Position numbers and translations under genes: made by a program
Source: Henricia sp. BOLD:AAB3569
Lineage: Eukaryota > Echinodermata > Asteroidea > Spinulosida > Echinasteridae
Length of the DNA stretch: 64,000 nucleotides
Assembly (NCBI GenBank): GCA_037783545.1
Contig: JBBELK010000024.1
Location: 1,178,001 to 1,242,000, forward strand
Direction: 5' to 3'
Part shown: positions 44,801 through 57,076 of the stretch, one piece after another
How the letters are laid out: each line of letters opens with the position of its first letter
Position numbering within the stretch: the stretch's first letter is position 1
Notes under the pieces: generated by a model
What the model was told of the DNA's origin: nothing
The model's input: the letters and a program-made list of their open reading frames with translations, nothing else
The model's database searches: none

Positions 44801-47800
44801 GTCTTGTTTTTATGCTTTTGTGACAAAATGCACTGATCAAAATCTCTTTCAAACTCTGTTTTTTCCCAAAGACTTTCCTGACTCACGTCAATGCCCTCCC
44901 CCACCATCCCCACCTAAAAAAAAAGCACAAACAATTTAATGTTCCGTTATTTGTAAAGCTTATAAATGTTCCTGGGCAACATTTTACAGGAGTGCACTGA
45001 AGGGAGAAGAAGGGGACACCAAACTGCCACCACGAAGATTTGTCTTTGTCAATATGCATATAAATGTTTTTAGAACACACGAGTGCAAAATGAGGTACGA
45101 TCATAGAACTGAAGGCACATAAACAAGAAGACTCAAGACTGATGACTGAACAGACCGGCTGAGGGTTGTCAGACCCAACCTGCAAAAAATGTTTGCCAAC
45201 CTTATTTCCGAACCGATAAAACTTTCACAAACCATTTACCAATTTGTCATTTTGATGAAAACCGGATCACGCTCCAATCTACATACTGCCAGCCTCACGT
45301 CCTGGCTGCTTAGAAACATTCACAAATCATATGAGAGTGTGACATTAGACGGGAGCTTGCCGGGTCACGAGAGGGCATGGTGCACGCAGTCAGTTAGCGG
45401 CGAATGTCATACGTACAGGCGAGCATTACACAGTGAATCATCACATTAATGCTTGGTGACGTGTCTCAGGATGCCTGGTGCCTTAACCAGTTTAAGCTTA
45501 CAATCTCGTCTTCCTCTCTCAAAACTGCTTCCCAAGTCTCTCAACAAAATACTACGGCTCTATTTCAAATATCAGCTCTGGACCCTTTTTCAGACCAAGC
45601 ATCTTCGAAATTAATGCAGGTTGTAAGTGACTGCAACACAATTGCACACGCAATGGCGCAGTACCGACTCCCAGCACACATTGGCTATTGGCTCTAAATC
45701 GTTCCAGTGCCGTTACGTGCAGGATGTTGATGTGATATCGCACTTATGTGCCCCATACTCATGGGGATTCGGTACATCCGACTTAACGATTTAACAAAAC
45801 GTGTCATTTAAATGTTTGTTGATGGAAAATTTGTCAATAAAATTGTTATTTAGCAATGTTTTGTGCCCAATGTTGCTGTTGCTCATGACGGACATTGTTA
45901 CAGTATGAACAATGAGATAGTATGCAAGAATCTTTGAGGAAAATTGATAAACTATTTTTCCTTCTGTTGTGTTTCGATTGCACACATTTAGTCGATACTT
46001 GTGCGCGTTTGTAGCTGAGCTTACTCAAGTCTTGTTGTTAACATGGATAGCAGCTCCTCTAAACGTAACAGAATTATTAAACAAAGAGCAAAAGGTGACA
46101 ATTTTTGGGTTTAGTTAACAGTTACTGTAGGCATGATCACTAACCATGCACGCTGTAATTTCTACTACAAGTCTATCTACTCATGTGAATTCATGATGTG
46201 CATTTGATGTCAGTTTACAATTTGACTCTTGAATTCCTCTACAATCACTGAAGTCAACTTAAACATTAACTCAAAAGCAGTCAATCTGATTAGTTTTGGG
46301 GCACAGACTGACTGTCTCCAAATTGCTTTGACTGATTACCGGCAACTTATTTTTCCCCTCTTTAATCCAAGTGCTAAAACAATTTTACAAAGTGATTTTG
46401 CAAACATCAGGAAGCTGTCTGATTTTATTACTACCCCATTTCTATTATAGAAATGACCCCGATGATTCGGGGTGGAGCAGCAATAATTGAATAAATGCTT
46501 TGAAAATTTTTACTATTTTTTTTAAAGTACAAGTGTTTGTTAAGCATTAATTCTGAACTCTTTCCAAAACAGATCCATCAATTTTGAGGAGTAGAACTAA
46601 AATCATAAACGTCAATTTGGGTGAGTTTCTATTAATTTGGCGGGAAAGGAGGCGGCAGGATCGGAGCAGATCATTCAAGCTTTTACACAAATAGTTTCGA
46701 AAAATGTTGAGAGAGGTCACGCAAATAGCATGCACAAGTTATAAACTGCAGGACAATAAATGTAATTTTTAGAATTTCAATTTTTATTTTTTTATTTTTT
46801 TATTTTTGATAATTTTTTTTTAAACTTCGTGAAAGTATGTCAGACTTATGCAGAGAATGCCCTTCATGAACGCAAATTCTATATATATTGATGACAGTCA
46901 CAGGCGTCCTATTTCAATGCAAAGGCTAGAAGATCAACAACATACAGGTATTTTAATACCCTTTCCGGTTAAATCTGTGCATAGCCATGCCCTTTACGAC
47001 TACTGAAATTGTCTTCGGAAGTGTGACTTAAACAATCTAAATGCAAAGTTAGAAAACTGTGCTTATTTTTCAAAAACAAAATACTTGATTGGGTTTTAGG
47101 GCCTAGTCCTATAACTCAAATGACCTAAATAAATAAATAAATATAAAAAAAACATGTTTACATGTATCCTTCTTGCTCTTTTTCCTAGTAAAGTAAAACG
47201 TCCTGGAAAACAGACAAGGTAAAGCAGTACGTTTTTACAAGCATCAATCATTAATCAGCCACAGCCATCAAAATGCCATACAACATGCCCAAACTATCAA
47301 TAATACCCAGTGTACATGTAATAAGAACTGCACTTTAAAAATACATTAATAGGCATTGAGCAGACAATTTCAGATCTCACCCTTTCGTAAATTACTTTTT
47401 TCAACAACTGAAAAAAACCAATAAAGACACTCAGGCCAAGTTAACAAAAATAACATCTTTCTCACCCAGCCTTTTTGCGAAATGGAAAAAGGAGGTCCTT
47501 ACTAGTTATTATTTATGAATGTTTTGATTTTTTTTCCTTTTCAAGATAGCTCCTGTGTCTCGGATGACCACTTTAGCCGAAATAAAGAAACTAAGGTTTG
47601 TTTGATATAATGTTGAACACAAACAATATTGCTATACTGGCACACCTAACTCTATATGTAATATAGGAAAATGTCCGATTTGATAAAATACATCCTGTAC
47701 AGTTTGAAGACGAAGACTTCTTTCTTTTTATCCATATTTTTTTTTTTTAATTAAATAGGGCATTCAATGTCGGCCTATTTATAAAATACAAAAAGGGGGA

Positions 47801-48115
47801 CAGCAGGCAGAGATGAAAAAAATGTTTTTGTTTTTTATTTGTCCCTGTGTGGATGTTATCAAAGTTAGACCAAAGTACAATGGCTGCTTTTCTTTTGTTG
47901 TGAATTGCAAATGCCACAAACACTTGTCACTTTATCGCATACTTCTGAAATATCAATTTTGCCCCCAAAAGACAAGAGTTTCTTTGTTATACTGTGTCAA
48001 CTTTACCATGCATAATACATTTTCTCAGGTGACCTTATTTTTAAAACAGCTTTTTTGTGTGCATTTTTCTATTGATATCCATTAACCGGATAATGCCAGA
48101 ATAGACAAAAAATGT
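35847..48115. other. Intergenic stretch without a supported gene
   Basis: Apart from MITE copy 3 of family A (36029-36215) I see no gene, RNA or well-defined element. It holds simple sequence (GA-rich 38393-38425; a G-rich purine run 39479-39520; T-rich (TTTTTTA)n at 46786-46818; (AAAT)n at 47130-47146) and scattered TACATGTA words. Open frames are short and lack family features. Confidence 0.55.
36029..36215. mobile_element. MITE family A, copy 3 (internally deleted)
   Basis: Shares TAACCTAACAACCGTGTAAA, CCCCAAATACTATCCATGG and the GATCTGGACACACTCCTTTT end with the other copies but lacks the middle 150 bases and the outer left end. Confidence 0.7.
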
Positions 48116-48480
48116 GCTCAATAGAAACAGGTCTTATCTGCTATTTTCCGGTAAATGGCGGGGAGAATTTTCCCCGGCAATTTTTCTTCTCGAAGAAGGA
48201 AAATGTCGGGAATTTATCGGGTAGGCGCCAAAAGAAACATGCACTGTTCCGCCCGAGTGCGCATACAGGGGAGAAAATGTGCTGCACAATGACTGGTCCA
48301 ATGCACGTGCTTGACCCCTGCATGTGACCTTTACCCGGCAAATCCACGAAGCGTGATGGAAGTCCAGCAAGCTTAGCTATTTTCTGGATGGAGCGGCTCT
48401 GTTGAAACTTCGCGTTGCCCGCCATTTACCAGCAAATGGGTTTACCGGTAAAATTCCGGATCTTCAATAGAAACATGCTA
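48116..48480. mobile_element. Insertion with inverted CCGGTAAATGGCGGG arms and direct 12-bp flanks
   Basis: TTTCCGGTAAATGGCGGG (48145-48162) pairs with CCCGCCATTTACCAGCAAA (48419-48437). TCAATAGAAACA occurs at both edges (48119-48130, 48463-48474) as a direct repeat, like a target duplication, although 12 bp is long for a MITE. Confidence 0.55.
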
Positions 48481-51367
48481 AATGTGTGCACATTATAAAA
48501 CACACAACCTTGACTGAGCACTAGTACTAGGAGTCTCATAAAGGATTTAGAGCCCCAAGCCCACTCTGCTATTAAATTAATTGGAAAATCAAGACCGTAT
48601 GCTTAATTCGGAAATTGTCCAACCTTCATGCATCATTTGGGAATTCCATGAATAACCACAGAGAAGGAACATAGAACAGGACTTCAACAGGCTGGCGTAA
48701 TCAGATGCTTAATAACACTCTGCTAATGGGCAAAATTTAAAAATGCAAATTCATGTAGTGTACTTGATTGGCTTATAATAGAATCATGAAAGGCAATTTG
48801 GACATGTTACGGTGACTGTAGGCCGAGATCAAAGTCATTGATGTAAGACTAGGCAAGTTTTACAGCTTAAAGGCTGCTAACCAAAAAGACATCAAATCTT
48901 GAAGACAAACTTACAACGGTTTTCTTCCCATTTACATCAAAAATGTTTTGAATCACTGCGAGTACAGATGCAAAGAAGTGAGCTTTTACCCAGCTTTTAC
49001 TAGATTTTTTAAAGGTAAATATTAAAATGTGAAATGAAACTTTGTATTGTCATCAAAGGTAGGTTTGTCTCCCACCCTATCCTGTGCAAATGTTTTATGG
49101 AGAAAAAACAAACAAACAGACAAAACGAAACGATTACATGTACATGTACAAACAAGCAAAAAAAAACACACACAAAAAACACATACATAGGAACACCGTT
49201 TAACTGGCCAAATTAAGGACTACGATGAGCCTACAAATTTCTAAAGCTTAAGCCAGATTTCCACCATTCTGTTGGTTTTTAATTTTTGATGATTTCATGA
49301 TCTCAATTAAAATCAATAAAGGCTAAAGGCTTTTGACAACTGTTGGGACTTGGTAAGATATAAGGTCAAGCATACTTGATTGTAATTTCCTGTAAGACTG
49401 CATTATTGTGCGACATGTTGGACTCTTTAGATAGAGTACACACTTTGTGCCAGTAGACAAATACCCAAAGATGTCCAAACATGCAACACTTACCATCCGA
49501 GATGCCAGGCATCATCCATGTAGGAGTACATGTAATCATGCAGACGTAACATGTATGTACATAACCAGTCCAGATATCCTGATATACACGACCAGCGGCC
49601 AGCCACACAGTACACACATACACACCGTATACCGTGGGATAGACGGATCACTTTAGGATTAACACCAGCAAACCAACAACCTGCGCCTGGGACTAACTGC
49701 CCTATGCCTTCGGGTCATACCAGCGTCGTCAGCCGTTCTCACCCAGTCTTGCAGGCCTCAAACTCTTAAAACATTAATTTTTAACCATCATAAATATCCC
49801 CGCATCCGTCTAAAGCCCGGGAGCAACCAGATGAAACAATCCAGATCATGGAATTCAATTAATTGTGCCCACGGGGGAGAAAAACTTGGAGAGACGGGTC
49901 TGTAAATTATTAGTCGGAGCTTGTCAGTGATGTGTTTACAATGGTGGGGGTTAGAACGATTAATCACACCGTGGCTCAAGTACTAACCATGGCGAGCGGG
50001 CGGGCCAAACTGCTGGGAGTGGGGCTGAGTCAGTGAACGAGTCCTGACCCGTAGATATGCCCAGTAAAGGCTCCGTGCCAAAATCAGGCAGGATGTAGGC
50101 AAAACGTTTAATTCATACTCGTCTCCATAAACCTTGGTTGCTTATCAGTTTCATTTTGTATCTTTTGGGACTCTTCAAACAAGGGTCAATAATGAGGTCA
50201 CTGCCATCAGTTAGTTGACTGCCAAATTAAGGAAAATTACTTCTATACCTCTATTAATGCAGCCTGGAAGGTCATATAACTGTGTTGCAAATATATGTTA
50301 CTTCTTAATACATGACTTGATACAATCTTGATGTGATATTAACTTTGTCTCATCATCATTCATTAGGTCGTTTTGCAGATCATAGAAATGACTCTGGCAG
50401 GGTGCCTTACAATAGAACAAAATCTGCATTAGTTTGTGTATCAATCCCTCTCCCATCTCCACAAATTCAATGTTTTTCTTTAATTTCTCCATTTCATACC
50501 TCAATATCTAAGAGAACGAATTGAAGAGAACATTTGAGCTGCTCTGCAAGCAACCATTCTGCATCAAGACTCTGCCCTATCTGAATTACGGCAGAGGTGT
50601 CAGACTACGTGTCGTAATTGCCGCAGTTCAAACAATCTGCGCTCATGTTTGCAGATCTATTCCCTAGCAATCTGTGACCGCGGTCTCATCCATCACAAAG
50701 AAGAAAAAGACTCTCATGGAAAAAGAGAAGTAGCCGTGTTTAGAGCTGTCAGCAGGCCGGTGAGAGAATGCCGTGATAAATGGGAGTGTTATCGCAATTT
50801 GTTAGAAGGGGTTGGGCTACTTAATATCGGCAAAAGAGGACCCACAACTGGCCCCTGTATCACAACCCCAACAATGACATTGGCCTTCGATCCTTGAGAA
50901 AACAAACAAACAAGCAGCTCTAACTTAAACCAGACAATTCGCAATCAGCCCCGGGGCAAGGGAAACCGACAGCTCATAATCATTAGCAGCGCGGTCTGGA
51001 ATTCACCATATGTTTTAGAGTGGGGGTTACACACACTTATAACGCTTCAGAAACGAGTGGCTCAATAGACAAGCACCACTATGTGTACATACAATTTGTC
51101 ACAGGCCTTATTTTACTTTAACATTTCTAGTTTTCATTTTCATAGTGGGTTATTAACATTAATAATGGTTCAATCACCAGTCTTTGTGGTTGAGGATCTA
51201 TAAACTCTGCCGGCAGATTTATTGCATTGGCTTCAAGTGTGATTAAGAGAGTTTGGCAAATATTATTTTTAGTAGTACATTCTTTGTTGTTTTGATCAAA
51301 ATTTCAATTTCCAGTTTCTGAACCCTAAACCAGTTGCTCACACCAGCCCTTGCTAACAACACTCAAT
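48481..51367. other. Intergenic stretch without a supported gene
   Basis: No gene or clear element. ACATGTACATGTACAAAC (49137-49154) and several (ACA)-rich words occur. Nothing else I can name. Confidence 0.5.
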
Positions 51368-51666
51368 GGTTAGGCCAAAAAAAAAAATAGTTCTGCTTCC
51401 GATTACATGGCATTTCAAAATAGGGTAGGTAGGTAGGGAATTTTTTTTTTTTTGCCAATTTTTTTTGTGCACAATCATATGGAGGCATCTGGGTTTTTTT
51501 TTTTTTTTTTTTTATTTTTTGATGTTTTTTTTTTTTCGTTTTTTTTTTTTTTTTCGTTTTTTTTTTTTTTTCCATTTTTTTTCCGATAAAAAAACTAGGG
51601 TCGCAGCCTAAAAATAGGGTCGGTCGGGAAACCGGAAGCAGAACTATTATTTTTTTTGGCCTTACC
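51368..51666. mobile_element. MITE with GGTTAGGCCAAAAA ends and poly-T core
   Basis: GGTTAGGCCAAAAAAAAAAA TAGTTCTGCTTCCG and its inverted copy ending TTTTTTTTGGCCTTACC. The core is made of long T runs broken by CG and TTTGATG, plus GGGTCGGTCGGGAAACC and GTAGGTAGGTAGGG. Non-coding, 299 bases. Confidence 0.8.
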
Positions 51667-52275
51667 ACACAATTGATGTTCCACAGATTTCCCCATTTTC
51701 CACTGGATCAATGCAATTATAAAGCAATCTTTTTTTTCTCACATAAAAAGCCATGCAGAAATAATAAACGGTCTGAAATCAAATGGCAATTACAAGAGGG
51801 AAAATAGTTAGGAAACAGTGCAAATAAACACAGCCGGGCCAAAGGCATGTGTTGACGGACAAGTTTTTCAGCGTGTGAATTTGCACTTGCCCTTGGTAAT
51901 GTATACATGTAAACACAGATGAGCAGCCAGCAGGCATCTACATGTATTAGGGGAAAAAATCTAATGTTACCATGAAACGGTATGTACCTTTTCCCCCAGG
52001 CCATTCACAATACGAACCATCCGTTAAGTATGTACACAGGGTAGGGGAAGCAGGTTCGGAACCAATACGAATGCTGATGTTTAAAGTAAATGAATGACGT
52101 CACAAATTTTGCATACAGGGGGCTGGGGGAGGAAGGTGGAATAAAACGTTGGTGTTTTATGTGCACGTACTTTATGGATGGTCCCCGTATTACATGTACA
52201 TGCACTTCACATGTTTTGCAATCCCAATAAAAAAACGTATCTGGCAGTGAACTTGTCCAAAGTGTCAGAATTTTT

Positions 52276-52350
52276 GGGGGGGTCGGGGGGAAGGGGGGTG
52301 GGGGGGGGAGGGGGGGGGGGGGGGGGGGGGGGGAAGGGGGGAAGAAGGGG
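52276..52350 (+). repeat. G-rich purine tract
   Basis: About 75 bases almost wholly G with a few A, T or C, including one run of more than 20 G. Strong G-quadruplex and triplex potential. Confidence 0.85.
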
Positions 52351-52476
52351 AACGGAAAGGGAAGGTTGAAGGTGGTGTGCAAACAGCAAGATATGCATCA
52401 AATTTCAATACAATTTTATGTGGTTTATTTCTATAAATACTGCACAGTAGTGCTCTTGCGACAATAGACCTTCAGA

Positions 52477-52736
52477 GGCCAATTTCATGGAGCTGTTTAG
52501 CAGCCAATTTTGTGCTAACGGAGGGTCCGGGTATTTCATGGAGACTGTAACCTTAAGCATTCCCAAGCGTTCGCTAGCTTCAGAGGCAAAATTTGCTAAA
52601 CACTAGTAGTGACCAAACAATGCCCGTTTACAAGCACGCCGCGGCCGTGAAATACCAGTAATGTTAGCACAACTTTTCTGCTACAGTAAGCACATATTTT
52701 CAGCTAGCGCTTAAGAAGTGCCATGAAACTGGCCCC
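52477..52736 (+). mobile_element. MITE family E, copy 1
   Basis: GGCCAATTTCATGGAGCTGT / CCATGAAACTGGCCCC ends. Inner blocks AATTTTGTGCTAACGGAG, GGAGACTGTAACCTTAAGCA, AAAATTTGCTAAACACTAGT, CACGCCGCGGCCGTGAAATA and AGCACAACTTTTCTGCTACA recur inverted in the next copy. Confidence 0.82.
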
Positions 52737-52868
52737 ATGTCTAAAGTGCATCAGTGCACATCAAACCAGAAGACGCTGGCATTCTCATGCTTGGCCAACA
52801 CTTTGTATTTTTTTCTTTTGAATTTGGGCTAGCTTTACCCACTTTAAGTTAAATAAACGTTGAGTACT

Positions 52869-53143
52869 GGGGCCAATTTCATGGCGCTGCTTAAGTGCTA
52901 GCTGAAAATGTGTGCTTACTGTAGCTGAAAAGTTGTGCTAACTTTAAGGCTATTTCACGGCCGCGGCGTGCTTAAGCATGCGCGTGCTTGGAAACGGGCA
53001 TTGTTGCGTCACGAGTGTTTAACAAATTTTGCCTCCTAAGCTAGCAAACATTTGGCAGTGCTCAAGGTTACGGTCTCCATGAAATAGCCAGAGCTTCCGT
53101 TAGCACAAAATTGGATGCTAAACAGCGCCATGAAATTGGCCCC
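52869..53143 (-). mobile_element. MITE family E, copy 2, inverted relative to copy 1
   Basis: GGGGCCAATTTCATGGCGCT ... GCGCCATGAAATTGGCCCC. Carries the blocks of copy 1 in reverse complement order (TGTAGCTGAAAAGTTGTGCT, TTTCACGGCCGCGGCGTG, CGTTAGCACAAAATTGG). Only 132 bases separate the two. Confidence 0.82.
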
Positions 53144-55930
53144 TGGTTGGCTCTGCCTATTCAAGCAGTAAAGACCAGATACCCAAATGACAGATGACCA
53201 GATTGAGATCTGTTCTGCTCTTTCTCCTCCCAAATAGAGCAGGGGTTATTTGACTGGCCCGTCTGCTGTGGAAAGCCAGTTTCACCCAACCCTCTGAGAA
53301 ACCCTTCAGCACAGTCAACTGCCTACTGCTACGGTTGCTCAGACAAGCAGCTATAATGCAGCCAGGTCATATACGTCCCTACATGATGGGGGCAAACTGC
53401 CATCTTTCAATTTTGCACATTTCACGCCTCTTTCACTTTATCCCTCTTATTCCCCATTTGATTAAGAAGGAGACACTCTGCTGATCCTTAGACAAGCCTA
53501 GCTGATTGCCTATATACAAATGCCCCGCCCTTTCGGCTACTCAACACAAATACCCTGTAATCCAAGCGGTGTTTGGCCTAGCAGATTTTGTGATTGAATA
53601 ATTAAAGCTTGTCAAGTTCTGCGGTCGGATCTTGTGGCTATGTTCCTCAATTTGTTGTTTGAATTTAAGGGTTTAAATTGAAGCTAAGCTTGGAGGAGGC
53701 GATTGTTTTCTTGTTACCGTTTTCTGTATAATACAGCTTAGAGGGTATTTACTCTGCTTCAACACAACCAATTGCCTCTACTCTGTTGATTAAACACAAC
53801 TACACGTAGCTCTACTGCAGATCACGAGGGTTGCCCATGAGTCTTTGTCATCCTGTTCTAGAATTAAACCCATTTTTCCAGCAAGAAACTTAGGCCATTG
53901 GAAGCCATTCTGACAGTTAAAACATTTCTGAAGAGGAAAAATCACTTTTTTTGGCAGAAATGCACAATTTGTTTTAATGTACCACCTGAGAATTACCTCA
54001 TAAAACAAAAGGGCCTGTCTGCATTGGACTTTTTTGGGTAAAACTTACCGAGACAGCCTAGGAAGTTTTCCTCTCAGTAACTTTTTCCGAATCCAGCGGT
54101 TACTTTTCCTGGCCAACTGCTGCCCAGGAAAATTAACCAGGTAACTTTTCCCGAGACGGTAAGTCCAATGCGGACACGGGTAAAAGTGCTGGAAGCGTAT
54201 GTCCGGGCCGTGAAGGTCATACTGCAAAGAGACACTGAGCATGCTCTCTCACGGTCTCGGTAAATTTTCCCGTGTCAAAAAAGTCCAAATGCGGACGCCA
54301 GTAAAATTTAACCATTTTTTATTTTACCATCGTCTCAGTAAAACCTGCTCAAAAAAAAGTCAAATGCGGACATGACTAAATTGTATTTATTTTTTTAAAA
54401 TTTAATTCTTCATAGTGTTGGAATAAGCAAAAATATAAAACTGTCATCATTAAAGATGTGCTCATCCATTGAGCGTCAACCAGCACTGTGCTAAGAATGT
54501 TTTTTTTTCTCCAAATGTAAAAAAAAAAAAATACACAAAGGAGAATTTTACAGAACTCTGTTCTTGTCACAAAGAATCATCGACTTGTAAGACCCAGAAA
54601 TTCACTGAGTAAATTACACGCGAAACAGCAAAGGTGGACACAGATCCAAGCGTTTTTTTACTCCAACCACAATTTTTAAAAATTGCTGCATTTACACAAT
54701 GTTTCGACACAGTTTCAATCCACCTTTCAAACTGCTAGTCACTGCAAATTGTTCAGATGTTGCATGCGTTGGTGGTTTGCGTTGCAGAACTGGCACTGGA
54801 TTTGTCACTAACTTTCGTGTAAATTGACCATGCAGTGTGCACTGCACCAGCTTCGCTTTAAAAATACTCCCGTCACCGAATCTGTGCTCGAGTAGCATTT
54901 TTAGGAAATTTGTTGAACCTGGTAATTGCAGGGTTCAAACCTATTGAAAAGGTGAATTGAAAAAGGGTCAGACCCAAGTTTAGATTTAGTGTTTTTAGAC
55001 AATTTTAGAAAATGTGGAGTTTGATTGGACAAAGTAAGGTTGAGTGTAAACATACCGTACTCTGTGAACATACTGCTGTACTGGCATGTGACATTTACGG
55101 CAGCTAGCAATAATACACCTGATTGGCTTATTGAAGTATAGTCCCTAACAACAAACTTTGGCGTGTCCTGGAAACTTACGTGCCTCCAGCCAACATCCTA
55201 GTAACACTGGCCTTGCTGAACACGCTCCAAACGGGGAAAAAATAAATAGTGGCAAGTGTGCAATTAATATGGTTAATGATTTGTAACAGCACCATTTAGA
55301 TCAATATGAATGGTAACCAGTAGTGGCTCATGTGGGTAACTGCATCGATTTGTGAGACTAAAAATGGACTGCAGTGCCAACTGTGCATATATACGGCATC
55401 AAGGTTTCACTAGTTACTACCATTAGTGAACTCTTTGTACAATGATATACAAGCAGTAGTCATGTGAAATGGCTACCTTAATCAACAACACCAATATTTG
55501 TTTGTTTTTCGTTCCTACTGTCGTTGCTTTCCTAATGAACTACTTTCTGTTGTCAATACGTCCTCACAATTCATAGCTACCATAATTTGCGTGTGACATG
55601 CATTCCCATATTGGTGGTTTAATTTTCGTTTTGCGTTTTCCTTTAACCATGTGATTTTTAAATCATGTGCATGATTGGTTGAGGTGTTGAACGGAAAAGA
55701 AATGTCTGGCCACAAAGCAATGATTACGGCATTAAAATAAAAGATTGTAATAAAATAATGTAAACATTTTCATACTGTATCATAACCATTGTCCTCCAGT
55801 AAGCACAAACAGATTCCAATGTCACACATGCTAAAAAGCAGTGCCCAAGCTACAATGTTAAGTCTTAGTAAAATGAACAATTTTTTTGTAATTTGCAGTT
55901 TGGCAAGTGCATGTACTGTGTCGAAAAACT
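53144..55930. other. Intergenic stretch without a supported gene
   Basis: Contains MITE family D copy 2 (54011-54379). I see no other gene or structure in the rest. Confidence 0.5.
54011..54379 (-). mobile_element. MITE family D, copy 2 (opposite orientation)
   Basis: Complement of the 35495 copy in the same order: TCTCAGTAACTTTTTCC, AGCGGTTACTTTTCCTGGCC, CACGGTCTCGGTAAATTTTC, CCATCGTCTCAGTAAAACC, with GGCCTGTCTGCATTGGACTT and AAATGCGGACATGAC ends. Confidence 0.8.
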
Positions 55931-56461
55931 CGTCCTACTTTGATCTTAAATAACTTTTTCATTTTACAGCAGATTTAAACTAAAATTTTAGATTAAGTAA
56001 ACAAGGATTGACAAATCTTATTGTGTGAGTTTCATCGATTTTGGACAAGAGGGTGAGATTTAAAAGCCATACGGAAAAAACCCTAAATTTCAGAATTTGC
56101 CACTTTTGACTTAGCATCCTCCATTGTCAAGAAAAATTGTCTGTGTCTGAGGTCCCTTTACACCTCTTGATGAGTTGTGAAAAATGATCAAGATGGTTTG
56201 CAATAACATTAGGGGTGATCCTGCATTCCTTTAGAAGCTTTTGGTTGCAGCATGCATATTCCATCAGCGGTGTATCCACATTGGAGGAGGCCAAGTCGAA
56301 AGTGGCAATTTCTGAAATTTATAGGTTTTTTTTATCTCACCCTCTCGTCCAAAACTGATGAAACTCACACAATAAATTTGTCAGGCCCTGTTTACATCAT
56401 CTGAAATTTTGGTTTAAATCCGTTGGAAAATGAAAAAGGTATTTAAGATCAAAGTAGGACA
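55931..56461. mobile_element. 531-bp foldback with arms of about 180 bases
   Basis: CGTCCTACTTTGATCTTAAA TAACTTTTTCATTTT (55931), ATTGTGTGAGTTTCATC, GTCCAAA-type and GAGGGTGAGAT blocks, TTTGCCACTTTTGACTT pair in order with the complements at 56282-56461. Roughly 75-80 percent match by eye, with a 160-base spacer. Confidence 0.78.
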
Positions 56462-56700
56462 TGTTTTTTTGTGTACACGTAGTATAAAAACTGTAATAAT
56501 TTGTGTAACAGAAGTTAGTGGAGTTTGTGTCATAAAGAAAATTGCTCTCTATTTGGGATGACGTCATATTTGTTTAAACAGAAGTGTCTTATAAGACACT
56601 CAAGAGAGATGTTTGGAATGTCTGGAGCTACTGTGGTTGTGCACATTTTACAAGATTAAGTTTAATGGAGACAACCACGATGTAAAACTTACAGGCCCAG

Positions 56701-57076
56701 AAGGGCTGCGGACATTTTTCGCTTGGCTGCAGTAGTTTTTTACAATGCAGACAACCTAGGACGTTTTCCTCTCAGTAACTTTTCCCGGAGTCCAGCGGTT
56801 ACTCTTTCTGGCCAGGAAAACTGACCAGGGAACTTTTCCCGAGACGAAAAGTCCAATGCGGACACGGCGAGTCGGTAAAAGTGCTCTGGAAGCGTACATC
56901 CAGGACATGAAAGTCAAACTGTAAAGAGACACGGCACATGCTCTCCCACGGTCATGGTAAAATTTTACTGTGTCAAAAAGTCCAAATGCGGACAGCATTA
57001 AATTTAGCCATTTAGCATTTTATCATCGTCTCGGTAAAACCTTCCAAAAACCAAATCCAATGCGGACACGGCTTAA
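56701..57076 (-). mobile_element. MITE family D, copy 3
   Basis: Same blocks as copy 2 (CCTAGGACGTTTTCCTCTCA, CCAGCGGTTACTCTTTCTGG, TGCGGACACGGC) with a degraded left end and an intact right end TCCAATGCGGACACGGCTTA. A fourth, very diverged relative may be at 57740-57935. Confidence 0.78.

Noticed and set aside
46786-46818. T-rich (TTTTTTA)n stretch as a CRISPR-like or regulatory array
   Set aside because: Simple low-complexity sequence without spacers.
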